From a candidate division NC10 bacterium RIFCSPLOWO2_12_FULL_66_18 (GTDB taxonomy: Bacteria > Methylomirabilota > Methylomirabilia > Methylomirabilales > 2-02-FULL-66-22), in the NCBI GenBank assembly GCA_001771285.1, contig METI01000002.1:1-35186 (forward strand): a DNA stretch of 35,186 bases. Reading direction: 5' to 3'. Numbering within the stretch: the stretch's first letter is position 1; each line of letters opens with the position of its first letter. The notes below the pieces were generated by a model. It ran no database searches and was not told the DNA's origin. It worked only from the letters and a program-made list of their open reading frames with translations. Made by a program: the position numbers and the translations under genes. Shown here piece after piece: positions 6,001-15,634 of this stretch.

Positions 6001-8141
6001 CCGCGAGCGGAGGGAGAATCTCCTGGGTGGCGGCGCTCGGCCTGGGGCTGTGGGTGACCTGCCCGGGACTCGCGGCCGGGCTCGAGCTGTTCCCTGCGGC
6101 CGAGGTTCAGGAGGCGCACGGGCTCCGCCAGCGGATTCTGGCAGAGATACCCCAACTGGACGCGCGGCAGCTCCGGGAGCGCCCCCCGCTTCCCCCCCAG
6201 GCGTTCGCCCAGGTCCAGCAGCGGCTCCTGGCATTGCAGGCGCGCGAGACGGACAACCCGTTCTTCCACTGGGCCCAGGGGGAGCTGATGCGCCAGGGGC
6301 AAGATCCGGCCGGGGGCGCGACCGCCTTCGAGCGGGCCCGGCAGGTTGCCGGTCCGCGGTTCCTGGTGCACTCGCTCCTCTGGCAGGAGTATCTGGGACG
6401 CGACCTGTGGGAGGAGGTCCAGCGGGAGGAGCGGGCCCTCCAGGCCATCCAGGTGACGTGGGGGCTCTCGCGCTTCCCTCTCCTGGCTGACGAGCTGATT
6501 CGGCGCGGGACCGAGGCCGCCGAGAGCGGCGATCTGGCCCGGGCCCTGCGTTTGTATGACGCCGCGGTCGCCAATACGCCGGAATCCCCCGAGGCCCTCA
6601 TCGGGCGCGCCAGCCTGACCTGGCAGGCGGACAAGACGCGGCTCCTGTCGGCCGGGCGGGACCTCGTGCGGGGCATGTATTACACCCTGCGCAGCACCCC
6701 AACGAGATTCCAGGTGACCGGCAACCTGCTCCTGAGCCTGCTGATCGTGTTCCTGGTGTTGCTCGTTCTGGTGGCCGCCTTTCGGGCCGTCCGGATCCAG
6801 CCGCTGTTCGGCCACGACCTCCGCGAGCGAGTCCTCACCGCCCTCTCGCCGGCCACCCAGGGGAGCCTGGCGCTCCTCGTGTTCCTCCTTCCCCTGCTGT
6901 TGGGTCTGGGCCTGCTCTGGTGTGCGATCGTGGCCCTCGTCATCTCTGCGCCCTACATGAGCCGGCGCGAGCGATACGTGGTGTCAGTGCTGCTGGCCAT
7001 GCTGGCACTCTTGCCACTCGGGTATGAGCGGCTGGCGGCCCGCCACCTGCTCGTCGCCTCGCACGAGTTTGCCCTGGTTCAGGCGGCCGAACAGGGGGGG
7101 CGCGGGGAAGCCCTGGTGCAGGGGCTCTCCCGCTGGGCTCGGGAGGAGCCAGACAGCGGCCTGCCGCATTACTACCTCGGGCTCGTGTTGAAACGACGCG
7201 GTGAGCGACCCCAGGCCGAGACGGAGATGACCCGGGCCGCCCACCTGTTGCCCCGGGCGGCCTTCGCGCACGTCGGGTTGGGAAACCTGCAGTACCTCGG
7301 CGGTCGACTCGCCGAAGCGGAGGAGAGCTACCGCCGCGCGGCCGACCTTGCGCCCGGGTCGGCGGCCGCCCAGATGAACCTCTTCACGCTCTACACCCAG
7401 CGCCTCCAGCTCGATCGGTCCGAGGAGGCCCAGCGAAAGAACCTCGCCCTCGACCCGCACATGGTCATGACGCTCTCTCGTTTCCATGGACAGGGGTTGA
7501 CCGGGGTCGTCGTGGATGAGCCGGTCCCCTGGGATGACCTCGTGGCAGGGCTCGCCTTCCGGACCGGAGAGGTGAAGGCTGTGGCCGAGGGCCTCTGGGG
7601 GATGCCACTCCGCGGCGTGCGGCTGCGCCAGCTTCCGGTTGTCGCCCTCGCCCTCTTGGTCCTCTTCTGGTTCTCTGGGACGCTGCACGGCCCGCGCTCT
7701 CCGGTTCGGCGATGCCAGCAGTGCGGGGAGGCTTTCTGCAGGAGGTGTCAGCCCAATCCGAAAGAAAAGGATTACTGCAGCCCCTGCGCCGCCGCGTTCC
7801 GGCCGCGAGAGGGGGTCGCGGCCTTTGTCCGGGCACGCAGAATACGCGTAGGGGAAGACTGGACGCGCCGCGAGCGCATCCGGGTCCGGCTCCTGGGAAA
7901 CCTCGTCCCGGGCGGCAGCGACCTCTATCGGGGGCACCTCATCCGGGGTCTGCTCCTGTGCCTGCCGGCCGTCTGGCTGCTGCTCGAAGGGCTCCTGCTG
8001 GACGTCCTGACCCCGACGTTCCGGTTTGCCGTGCCGCTGCCGGGCCAGGTCCGCTGGGCGGGAGTCCTGGTCCTGCTGGCGGTCCTGTACGCCTGGTCCG
8101 TGTGGCGGCACCGGAGCAGGCCGGCGGGCCAGCCCCGCTGA
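5997..8141 (+). CDS. Multi-pass membrane protein with TPR repeats and a cysteine zinc-ribbon
   Basis: A 714-residue protein of no clearly known function. It starts with a signal-like segment (about 8-27). An extracytoplasmic helical repeat region follows (about 35-215), with membrane spans near 243-264, 290-318 and 328-342. TPR-type repeats run from about 385 to 490 (HYYLGLVLKRRGERPQAE, AHVGLGNLQYLGGRLAEAE). A further span is at about 546-561, and a six-cysteine cluster follows: C573-x2-C576, C581-x2-C584, C594-x2-C597 (CQQCGEAFCRRC...CSPC). One or two more spans end the protein. The GTG start overlaps the DUF1844 stop by 4 bases. The zinc-ribbon resembles those that close membrane-bound TPR proteins of delta-type bacteria. 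TPR regions suggest it scaffolds a protein complex at the membrane. Confidence 0.72.
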   Translation: MTASGGRISWVAALGLGLWVTCPGLAAGLELFPAAEVQEAHGLRQRILAEIPQLDARQLRERPPLPPQAFAQVQQRLLALQARETDNPFFHWAQGELMRQGQDPAGGATAFERARQVAGPRFLVHSLLWQEYLGRDLWEEVQREERALQAIQVTWGLSRFPLLADELIRRGTEAAESGDLARALRLYDAAVANTPESPEALIGRASLTWQADKTRLLSAGRDLVRGMYYTLRSTPTRFQVTGNLLLSLLIVFLVLLVLVAAFRAVRIQPLFGHDLRERVLTALSPATQGSLALLVFLLPLLLGLGLLWCAIVALVISAPYMSRRERYVVSVLLAMLALLPLGYERLAARHLLVASHEFALVQAAEQGGRGEALVQGLSRWAREEPDSGLPHYYLGLVLKRRGERPQAETEMTRAAHLLPRAAFAHVGLGNLQYLGGRLAEAEESYRRAADLAPGSAAAQMNLFTLYTQRLQLDRSEEAQRKNLALDPHMVMTLSRFHGQGLTGVVVDEPVPWDDLVAGLAFRTGEVKAVAEGLWGMPLRGVRLRQLPVVALALLVLFWFSGTLHGPRSPVRRCQQCGEAFCRRCQPNPKEKDYCSPCAAAFRPREGVAAFVRARRIRVGEDWTRRERIRVRLLGNLVPGGSDLYRGHLIRGLLLCLPAVWLLLEGLLLDVLTPTFRFAVPLPGQVRWAGVLVLLAVLYAWSVWRHRSRPAGQPR

Positions 8142-8176
8142 ACCGTCGGGCAGTGGCGTGGCGAGGCGCGTGACCG

Positions 8177-8197
8177 GGAGGCGAATCGGTCGCCTCC
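8177..8197 (+). repeat. 8-bp hairpin in the gap before the DUF4388 gene
   Basis: GGAGGCGA (8177-8184) and TCGCCTCC (8190-8197) enclose a 5-base loop in the 100-base gap. There is no T tract, so it may be a weak terminator, an RNA-end stabiliser or an operator. Confidence 0.35.
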
Positions 8198-8241
8198 GCC
8201 CAAGCGAGCGGAGAACCGACACCGTGTCCTGAGGACCCCAC

Positions 8242-9426
8242 ATGGCATTAGAAGGCACCTTCAAGGACTTTCACATCGCCGACATCGTGCAGCTGATCGG
8301 ACTGCAGCGCAAGACCGGCACGCTCACCGTGGAGAGCGAAGAGGACACCCTGAGCATGATCTTCCAGGAGGGGGCGGTGGTGTCGGCGCACTCCACGCGG
8401 CTGCCGTGGGAGCAGCGGATGGTACAGCTCCTGGTGCCCCAGGGGGTGCTGACGCTGGCGCGACTCCAGGAGGCGCTTGCTCTTCAGGGGGAGACCGGGA
8501 AGAAGCTGAAGGCTATCCTGGCCGAGAAGGGGTTCCTGCCGCAGAAGGAGTGGGAACGCGTGTTGGCCGTGGAGGTGGCGGAGGCGATGTACCGACCCTT
8601 CCGCTGGAGGACCGGGCGCTACCGGTTCGTCTCGCAGCCTTCGGTAGAAGTGGCGGACGGGACGATCGGCCCCCTCGGCGCCGAGAGCCTGTTGATGGAG
8701 GGGATCCGCCGAGTGGATGAGTGGCCGAGAATCCGGGAAAATATCCCATCCCCGGCCATGGTGTTCCGGATCGGTTCCCGGGCCGGCCAGCTCAATCCCA
8801 AACAGATCGAGCCCGGCGAGGTCCGGATGCTCGACCTCGTGGATGGCAAGCGCACGGTGCAGGAGCTTCTGGATGCCAGTGGCCTGGGGGAATTCGAGGC
8901 GATGCGCAGCCTGGCCGCGTTGGTCGGGGCTGGCGCGATTTCTCCGATCGGCCCGGTTCCGGCCCCGGCGCCGGTCGAGGGTCCGCCGGCCCGCGCCGCC
9001 GCACCCCTCCCGGTGCGATCCGCCGTGGCACTGCCCTCCTGGCTTCCCCGGGTGGCGTGGGGCCTCATGGCCGCCTGGCTCGTCGCGAATCTGGTGATCT
9101 TCCGAGCGGAGCCACTGGGCATCTTTCCCCTCTCGGCGGCAAGGGGGGCGTCGCTGGACCGGGTGCGGTCCCTGCGCGCGCGAGCCGATCTGGCCGAGCT
9201 GTCCCGCGACCTGGAGCGGTACGCCGCAACGACGGGGGATGTCCCGGCCAGCCTGGAGGCCCTGGGGACGCTCGGACGGGGCGCGCGCCTCCGGGACCCC
9301 TGGGGACATCCCTATCAGGTTCGCCGCTCCGTTGATCCCACCCTCGGGCCGGCTGTTCGTGTATTCAGCGCCGGCCCGGACGGCAGGATGGGAACCCCGG
9401 ACGACATCGCTCTGGGCGACGGATGA
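8242..9426 (+). CDS. DUF4388 (PATAN) protein with membrane anchor and GspG-like C-terminal domain
   Basis: A 394-residue protein with three parts. The N-terminal DUF4388 domain (about 1-165) opens with MALEGTFKDFHIADIVQLIG and GTLTV, the pattern seen in two-component and gliding-related proteins of delta-type bacteria. A second helical part (about 170-235) ends in a winged-helix-like EVRMLDLVDGKRTVQELL. A Pro/Ala linker leads to a single membrane span (about 268-287). The last part (about 307-394) resembles the C-terminal domain of the type II secretion major pseudopilin GspG: an amphipathic helix, LRDPWGHPYQVR, and the closing FSAGPDGRMGTPDDI, a calcium-loop-like motif. The usual pseudopilin leader is absent, so it would not be processed as a pilin. 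The role is unknown; cytosol-to-periplasm signalling is an inference from the topology. Confidence 0.78.
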   Translation: MALEGTFKDFHIADIVQLIGLQRKTGTLTVESEEDTLSMIFQEGAVVSAHSTRLPWEQRMVQLLVPQGVLTLARLQEALALQGETGKKLKAILAEKGFLPQKEWERVLAVEVAEAMYRPFRWRTGRYRFVSQPSVEVADGTIGPLGAESLLMEGIRRVDEWPRIRENIPSPAMVFRIGSRAGQLNPKQIEPGEVRMLDLVDGKRTVQELLDASGLGEFEAMRSLAALVGAGAISPIGPVPAPAPVEGPPARAAAPLPVRSAVALPSWLPRVAWGLMAAWLVANLVIFRAEPLGIFPLSAARGASLDRVRSLRARADLAELSRDLERYAATTGDVPASLEALGTLGRGARLRDPWGHPYQVRRSVDPTLGPAVRVFSAGPDGRMGTPDDIALGDG

Positions 9427-9440
9427 GGGTCTCGCCCGGT

Positions 9441-9469
9441 TTGACACTATCGGTCCCGTATGTTAGAAG
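9441..9469 (+). promoter_or_regulatory. Strong sigma-70 promoter of htrA
   Basis: Perfect TTGACA (9441-9446), 17-base spacer, TAGAAG (9464-9469) preceded by an extended -10 TG at 9461-9462. The start would be near 9476, about 39 bases before the chosen start codon. No sigma-E-like sequence was seen. Confidence 0.7.
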
Positions 9470-9514
9470 AAAAGACCTCTCACCCGTGAGCATCTGGTGC
9501 GCCTGGAGGCTGGC

Positions 9515-10981
9515 GTGAAAATGCACATCAGCGACACCCTGCCCGGGGGCGGCCGAGTCCGTGCGGTCGCCTTGGCGATCATCTGGGTCCTTGCATTCGG
9601 CCAGCCGGCCATGGCTCAGGACGGCAAGAGCGCCCTGCAGACCCTGCAGGATGCCTTCGTCCAGGTGGCCCAGGCCGCCAAGCCGGCGGTGGTCAACATC
9701 GCCACCACGCAGCGGCCCCGCCCGTCGGAGGGGCGGCGGGCGCCGCAAGTGCCCCCCTCATTCCGGGGGCCCTTCCGCGACTTCTTCGGCGAGGATTTTC
9801 TCGAGCGCTTCTTCGGGGAGCAACCCCAGCGCGAGCGGCGAAGCCTGGGCTCCGGCGTGATCGTGGACAAGCGGGGCTACATCCTCACCAACAACCACGT
9901 CGTCGAGCAGGCGGACCAGATCGAAGTTCGTCTCTCGGACAAGCGGAAGTTCGCGGCCACGGTCATCGGCAAGGATCCCAAGACCGATCTGGCGGTGATC
10001 AAGATCGACGCGCCCGACGACCTGCCGGTGGCCAAGCTCGGGGATTCGAACACGATCCGGATCGGCGAGTGGGCCATCGCCATCGGCAACCCCTTCGGCC
10101 TGGACCAGACGGTGACGGTGGGTGTCATCAGCGCCGTGGGCCGTTCCGACGTCGGCATCACGACCTATGAGGACTTCATCCAGACCGACGCCTCGATCAA
10201 CCCCGGGAACTCGGGCGGGCCCCTGGTCAACCTGAACGGCGAGGTGATCGGGATCAACACGGCCATCGTGGCCACGGGGCAGGGCATTGGCTTCGCCATC
10301 CCCATCACCATGGCGCGGGAGATCAAGGATCGCCTCATCGCCCAGGGCAAGGTCGTCCGGGGCTGGCTGGGAGTGGGCATCCAGGAGCTCACCGAAGAGC
10401 TGGCGCCCCAGTTCGGGGTGAAGCCGGAAGCCGGGGTGCTGGTTGGCAACGTGATGCCGGGCAGCCCGGCTGAGCGCGGCGGGCTGAAGACCGGAGACAT
10501 CATCCAGGAGTTCAACGGGGCGAAGGTCGCCAACGTCCGCCAGCTCCAGCGGGAGGTGGCCCAGACCCCCGTCGGCTCCCAGGCGCGGGTGAAGGTCCTG
10601 CGGGAGAAGCAGTCGGTCGAGGTCACCATCGTCCTGGGCGAGCAGCCTGCGGAGGTCGCGGCGGCGGCGCCGGCCCCCTCGCCTGCCGAGTCGGCGGAGC
10701 GGTTCGGGATGACGGTCCAGGACTTGACACCCGAGCTCCGCGAACAGCTCCGGCTGAACAGCACGGACGGGATCATCGTGTCCAGCGTGGACGAGGCGGG
10801 CCCCGCGGCCCGGGCCGGGATCCGTCCGGGCGATCTCATCACGGAAGCGAACCGTGAGCCGGTGAAGAACGCGCGCGACTTCACGCGGATCCTCGGCCAG
10901 ATGCGCAGGGGGCAGAACCTCTTGGTCCTGGTGCGGCGGGACGGGAGCTCGCGGTTCGCTGTGCTCCCTCCGAAGAACTGA
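9515..10981 (+). CDS. degP: Periplasmic HtrA/DegP-type serine protease
   Basis: A 488-residue Do-type protease and chaperone that degrades misfolded proteins in the periplasm. A signal peptide spans about 15-34 with a cleavage-like AMA-Q. The trypsin-like domain shows the triad H128 (TNNHVV), D158 (DPKTDLAVI) and S233 (NPGNSGGP). Two PDZ domains follow, the first with GWLGVGIQELTEELA and GDIIQEFNG, the second beginning near FGMTVQDLTPEL. A linker near 70-110 carries Arg/Phe-rich repeats of the LA-loop type. The GTG at 9515 was chosen because GGAGG is at 9505-9509; the ATG at 9521 is also possible. It is followed by a sigma factor gene 75 bases later, perhaps in one envelope-stress unit. DegQ/DegS-type naming cannot be separated from DegP by eye. 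Confidence 0.95.
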   Translation: MKMHISDTLPGGGRVRAVALAIIWVLAFGQPAMAQDGKSALQTLQDAFVQVAQAAKPAVVNIATTQRPRPSEGRRAPQVPPSFRGPFRDFFGEDFLERFFGEQPQRERRSLGSGVIVDKRGYILTNNHVVEQADQIEVRLSDKRKFAATVIGKDPKTDLAVIKIDAPDDLPVAKLGDSNTIRIGEWAIAIGNPFGLDQTVTVGVISAVGRSDVGITTYEDFIQTDASINPGNSGGPLVNLNGEVIGINTAIVATGQGIGFAIPITMAREIKDRLIAQGKVVRGWLGVGIQELTEELAPQFGVKPEAGVLVGNVMPGSPAERGGLKTGDIIQEFNGAKVANVRQLQREVAQTPVGSQARVKVLREKQSVEVTIVLGEQPAEVAAAAPAPSPAESAERFGMTVQDLTPELREQLRLNSTDGIIVSSVDEAGPAARAGIRPGDLITEANREPVKNARDFTRILGQMRRGQNLLVLVRRDGSSRFAVLPPKN

Positions 10982-11056
10982 CAGCCTGTCAGGGCCGACG
11001 CTCCCGCTCCCGATCCGGCCCGTTGCCCCACCACCCGCAGCACTCTCGGAGCCAGG

Positions 11057-11914
11057 ATGGCTCGACGCTCGGCATCGTTTTACGAGGAGATCAGCGACGA
11101 TGCGCTGGCCGCGTACATCCGGCGGATCGTGCGCATCCCCCTGCTGACCAAGGAGGAAGAACTCCGGCTGGGCGCCCTGATCCAGCAGGGAGACGAACGG
11201 GCCTCCCGCGCGCTGGTGGAGGCCAATCTCCGCTTCGTGGTCAAGGTGGCCATGCGCTACCAGGGATGCGGCCTGTCCTTGCTGGACCTCATCAACGAGG
11301 GGAACCTGGGTACGCTGGAGGCGGCGCGTCGCTACGCGCCGGAGCACGGGGTCAAGTTCATCACCTACGCGGTCTGGTGGATTCGGCAGGCCATCATGCA
11401 GGCCCTGGCCGCGGGGGGCGGTGCCGTCCGGCTTCCCATCCGCAAGGCCCGCCTGGCCTCCAAGATCCGCGGGCTGCGCGCCGACCTGACCCAGGAGCGG
11501 CAGGAGGAGCCCAGCGACGCGGCCCTGGCGGAGGCCATGCACCTCGAGCCGGGAGAGATGGAGGATGTGCTGCGTGGGGCCCAGCCGCACACCTCGCTGA
11601 GCGAGGACGGATATGCCGAGGAGCATCTGGGGTTGGAGCTGGCCCGGAAGAGCGTGATCCCCCCGACGGACCAGGATCTCATCTCGCACTCTTTCCGCGA
11701 AGAGGTGGAGCGGATGCTCCGCCACCTGAAGCCGAGGGAACGGGCGGTGATCGAGCTGCGCTTCGGCCTGGGACCCGAGGAGCCCCGGACCCTGGAAGAG
11801 GTGGGCCGCCGGCTCACGCTGTCCCGCGAGCGCATTCGCCAGATCGAGGAGCGGGCCAAGCAGAAGCTCAGGCTGATGGCCCGGACGCGCCACCTGAAGG
11901 ATTACCTGAACTGA
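11057..11914 (+). CDS. RNA polymerase sigma-70 family factor (group 2/3, RpoD/RpoH-like)
   Basis: A 285-residue alternative sigma factor that directs RNA polymerase to a subset of promoters. It lacks the long region 1.1 of the housekeeping factor. Region 1.2 begins at DDALAAYIRRIVRIPLLT. Region 2 is complete, with LVEANLRFVVKVAMRYQ, LLDLINEGNLGTLEAARRY and FITYAVWWIRQAIMQAL (2.3-2.4, -10 recognition). Region 3 follows with ARLASKIRGLRADL, and region 4 ends in a helix-turn-helix, TLEEVGRRLTLSRERIRQIEERA. The window has no housekeeping rpoD, and the regulon is unknown. Downstream a diguanylate cyclase starts 15 bases after the stop, so a joint transcript is likely. The position after HtrA suggests a stress role, which is an inference only. 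Confidence 0.92.
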   Translation: MARRSASFYEEISDDALAAYIRRIVRIPLLTKEEELRLGALIQQGDERASRALVEANLRFVVKVAMRYQGCGLSLLDLINEGNLGTLEAARRYAPEHGVKFITYAVWWIRQAIMQALAAGGGAVRLPIRKARLASKIRGLRADLTQERQEEPSDAALAEAMHLEPGEMEDVLRGAQPHTSLSEDGYAEEHLGLELARKSVIPPTDQDLISHSFREEVERMLRHLKPRERAVIELRFGLGPEEPRTLEEVGRRLTLSRERIRQIEERAKQKLRLMARTRHLKDYLN

Positions 11915-11929
11915 GGTCGGCGAGCCACG

Positions 11930-13144
11930 ATGGAACGGGCGGCAGGCGGCGAGGGGGCGCGGCCGAACGACACGGCGCTCCAGCAACGGGTCCGGGAGCT
12001 CGAGGCCCAGGTGCAGGGCCAGGCGCGGGAGATCCGCGCCTTTGAGAAGATCGAGCTCCTCCAGGACCACAACCGCGAGCTGGAAGCGGAAAACCGCACC
12101 CTCCAGGAGAAGGTGGCGGAGCTGCACACCTTCCTGAACCTGAGCAAGACCCTCTCCGCTACCTTGAACATGGAGGAGTTGTTCCGCCTGGCGCTGCATC
12201 TGATCGGGCGGTCCCTCCACGTTGACGCCTACTCGCTGATGCTGCTGGACGAGGCGGGCGAGCGCCTGGTGGTCAAGGCGGCCTTCGGGCTCCCCGAGGA
12301 CGGGGGGCCAGACCTGGCCCTCCGGCTCGGGGAGGGGATCTCCGGCCTGGTGGCGCAGACCGGCCAGGCCATGCTGGTGCCCGACGCCAGCGCCGAGTCC
12401 CGTTTCCTGGAGCAGGAGTGCTTCCCGCAGCAGCACGGCTCGTTCATCTGCGTCCCGCTGCGAATCAAGGGGCGCGAGGTGATCGGGGTCCTGAACGCCC
12501 AGAAGCCCGAGCCGCACGGGTTCTCCCTGGGTGACATGGACCTCTTCCAGGCCGTGGCCAACCAGGTGGCGGCGGCGCTGGAGAACGCGCAGCTCTACCA
12601 GCGGACGAAGGAGCTCTCCGCCCGCGACGACCTCACGGGCCTGTTCAACCGGCGCCACTTCTTCGACAACCTCGAGAAGGAGATCCAGCGCGCCCGCCGG
12701 TACCGGCGTGTCTTCTCCCTGCTCATGCTGGACCTGGATGATTTCAAGGGCTACAATGACACCCACGGCCACCTGCGGGGGGACGAGGCATTGAAGGAAG
12801 TGGCTCGCCTCCTCCTGGCCAACAGCCGGCGGGCCGACGTGGTGGGGCGCTTCGGTGGCGAGGAGTTCGTGGTCCTCCTCCCGGAAATCAACAAGCAGGG
12901 GGCGGCCGTGGTGGCGGAGAAGATGCGGACCGCCGTGGAACAGTATGCCTTTTTCGGTCGCGAGACCCAGCCCGGCGGGCGATTGACGGTGACCCTCGGC
13001 CTGGTCACCTATCCCGTGGATTCCGAGGAGGGCCTGGAACTGGTGGACCTGGCCGACCGCGCTCTGTACGCCGGCAAGCAGCAAGGGGGGAACCGCGTGA
13101 GCGCCTCGCCCGCTCCGGGCGGGGCCCCGCTCCGGTCCACGTGA
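11930..13144 (+). CDS. Diguanylate cyclase with coiled coil and GAF sensor (GAF-GGDEF)
   Basis: A 404-residue cytosolic enzyme that makes cyclic di-GMP from two GTP. An N-terminal coiled coil (about 14-70, heptad-rich Leu/Glu) leads to a GAF domain (about 78-220) with VDAYSLMLLDEAG and SFICVPLRIKGREVIGVLN. The GGDEF domain (about 230-385) carries RDDLTGLFNRRHF and the active site R-F-GGEEF at 309-313. An inhibitory I-site R300-x-x-D303 sits five residues before it, so product feedback is expected. No membrane span was seen. The gene lies 15 bases after the sigma factor and one base before an HD-GYP response regulator, forming a synthesis and breakdown pair. The GAF ligand is unknown. Confidence 0.94.
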   Translation: MERAAGGEGARPNDTALQQRVRELEAQVQGQAREIRAFEKIELLQDHNRELEAENRTLQEKVAELHTFLNLSKTLSATLNMEELFRLALHLIGRSLHVDAYSLMLLDEAGERLVVKAAFGLPEDGGPDLALRLGEGISGLVAQTGQAMLVPDASAESRFLEQECFPQQHGSFICVPLRIKGREVIGVLNAQKPEPHGFSLGDMDLFQAVANQVAAALENAQLYQRTKELSARDDLTGLFNRRHFFDNLEKEIQRARRYRRVFSLLMLDLDDFKGYNDTHGHLRGDEALKEVARLLLANSRRADVVGRFGGEEFVVLLPEINKQGAAVVAEKMRTAVEQYAFFGRETQPGGRLTVTLGLVTYPVDSEEGLELVDLADRALYAGKQQGGNRVSASPAPGGAPLRST

Positions 13145-13145
13145 A

Positions 13146-14132
13146 ATGAATCCACCGGTCCCGACCCGACCCTTCCGCCTCCTGGTGGTGGACGACATGG
13201 AGGCCATGCGCATGGCCCTGGAGGATTCCCTGCGCCTCCAGGGCTACGAAGTGGTCTCGGCCGCCTCGGGGGAAGAGGCGCTGGAACTCCTGCGCTGGCA
13301 GCGCTTCGACCTGCTCCTGACGGATCAGGCCATGCCGGGCCTCTCCGGCATCGAGCTGGCGGAAACCACGGCGCGCATCCACCCGGACGTGCCCATCGTG
13401 CTCCTCACGGGGCACAGCGACGTGGAGCTGGCCAAGGCCTCGCTCCAGCGAGGGGCCAGCGACTTCGTGACGAAGCCGGTGAACATCCGGGAGCTGCCGA
13501 TCGTCATCGAACGGAACCTGACCCGGCGGCGACTGGAGGTCGCCCGTCTGAAGGAGCGCGAGGCCCAGGTTCTGTTCGAGGCCATCAAGGCCCTGGCGTC
13601 GGCCGTGGATGCCAAGGATCCGTACACGGCGCGCCATTCCATGCGGGTGACCCGACTGTCCATGATCGTGGCCGACGCCATCGGCCTGACCGCCGACGAG
13701 AAGTACGTGCTGGAGCTGTCGGCCTGGATGCACGATGTGGGCAAGATCGGGGTGCCGGATTCCATTCTCACCAAAGCGAGCCGCCTGACGCCCGAGGAGT
13801 TCGAGGTGATGAAGGCCCACGCGGCGAAGGGGGGCGAGATCGTTGGGCAGATCGAGGAGCTGAGCCAGGTGGCCGACGTCATCCGTCACCACCACGAGCG
13901 CCTGGACGGCCAGGGCTATCCCGACGGCCTGCGGGGCGAAGCCATCCCCCTGCTGTCCCGGATCATCCTCATCGCAGACTCGTTCGAAGCCATGACCTCG
14001 GACCGGAGCTATCGGCGCAGCACCGGGCGGGGGCATGCCTTCGAAGAACTGAAGATGCACAGCGGGGACCAGTTCGATCCCGAGCTAGTCGCGGCGTTCA
14101 TCAGCCGGATTGAAGCCTTGCCCGACGCATGA
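13146..14132 (+). CDS. Response regulator with HD-GYP c-di-GMP phosphodiesterase output
   Basis: A 328-residue two-component response regulator. The receiver domain (about 10-125) has acidic residues D16/D17, phospho-acceptor D60 (LLLTDQAMPG) and K110. The HD-GYP domain (about 145-325) has the HD pair H196-D197 in WMHDVGKIGVPD, HHE at 249-251 and GYP at 257-259, followed by LRGEAIPLLSRIILIADSFEAMTS. HD-GYP enzymes hydrolyse c-di-GMP to pGpG or GMP using a metal centre. The start is one base after the diguanylate cyclase stop, so the two genes are cotranscribed and probably set the same c-di-GMP pool. No cognate histidine kinase is adjacent, so the phosphate donor is unknown. Confidence 0.94.
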   Translation: MNPPVPTRPFRLLVVDDMEAMRMALEDSLRLQGYEVVSAASGEEALELLRWQRFDLLLTDQAMPGLSGIELAETTARIHPDVPIVLLTGHSDVELAKASLQRGASDFVTKPVNIRELPIVIERNLTRRRLEVARLKEREAQVLFEAIKALASAVDAKDPYTARHSMRVTRLSMIVADAIGLTADEKYVLELSAWMHDVGKIGVPDSILTKASRLTPEEFEVMKAHAAKGGEIVGQIEELSQVADVIRHHHERLDGQGYPDGLRGEAIPLLSRIILIADSFEAMTSDRSYRRSTGRGHAFEELKMHSGDQFDPELVAAFISRIEALPDA

Positions 14133-14290
14133 CGGTCCCCGGGAGGGGACCGGGTCCCCACCAAGCCGGTCCCTCCGCCCCAGCAATCTTTGCCGGTTTT
14201 TCCCCACCCGCCGCCCGGTGGACGCTCCGGCGGCCCGGCATGTGCCGGTGCGTCGGGGCCGAAAAGCCCCTGGCTCTCTCCAGATGCCTT

Positions 14291-14299
14291 TGCTATACT
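14291..14299 (+). promoter_or_regulatory. Extended -10 promoter of fbaB
   Basis: TG-C-TATACT gives an extended -10 (TG at 14291-14292, TATACT at 14294-14299). The -35 area is weak (TGGCTC at 14271-14276). A start near 14306 gives a leader of about 80 bases before the aldolase ATG. Confidence 0.55.
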
Positions 14300-14385
14300 T
14301 TCCACGTTTCCATGCCTGAGCGGGTGCGGCAGGCCATGGCAATCCGGATGCAACGATACGAGCCGCAGAGCGGAGGAGTCGGGCC

Positions 14386-15441
<1,056 letters not shown>

Positions 15442-15471
15442 GCCAGCTCGGAGGCGCTCTTCGGCTCTAGC

Positions 15472-15507
15472 CCGAATGATTCACGAACGGACCCGTGAAT
15501 TCTTCGG
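15472..15507 (+). repeat. Imperfect 14-bp hairpin after fbaB
   Basis: Arms 15472-15485 and 15494-15507 pair with two mismatches around an 8-base loop (core ATTCACG/CGTGAAT). No T tract follows. It begins 31 bases after the fbaB stop and may end or stabilise that mRNA. Confidence 0.45.
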
Positions 15508-15510
15508 ATC

Positions 15511-15612
15511 AAATGACCAATGACCAATTGCCAATGACCAATGATGGTGGGCGCGCACAGCGCGCCGTCACGGGGCTTCACAGAACTCCCATCCGCAATT
15601 GGTCATTGGCCA
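15511..15612. repeat. Nested palindromic intergenic repeat (CCAATGAC family)
   Basis: Tandem CCAATGAC-like units (15511-15545) are answered by an inverted copy (15595-15630). The best perfect arms are 15 bp, 15517-15531 with 15595-15609. Between them lies an inner 7-bp palindrome, GGCGCGC/GCGCGCC (15550-15556 and 15560-15566). No coding frame fits. Confidence 0.6.
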
Positions 15613-15634
15613 TTGGGATTTGGTCATTCCCCGC

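Noticed and set aside
9758-13213. Long minus-strand frame of 1151 codons across HtrA, the sigma factor and the cyclase
   Set aside because: Antisense to four well-identified genes; typical of GC-rich DNA, with no protein motif.
15511-15545. CRISPR-like repeats (CCAATGAC units)
   Set aside because: Units are back-to-back, without unique spacers.
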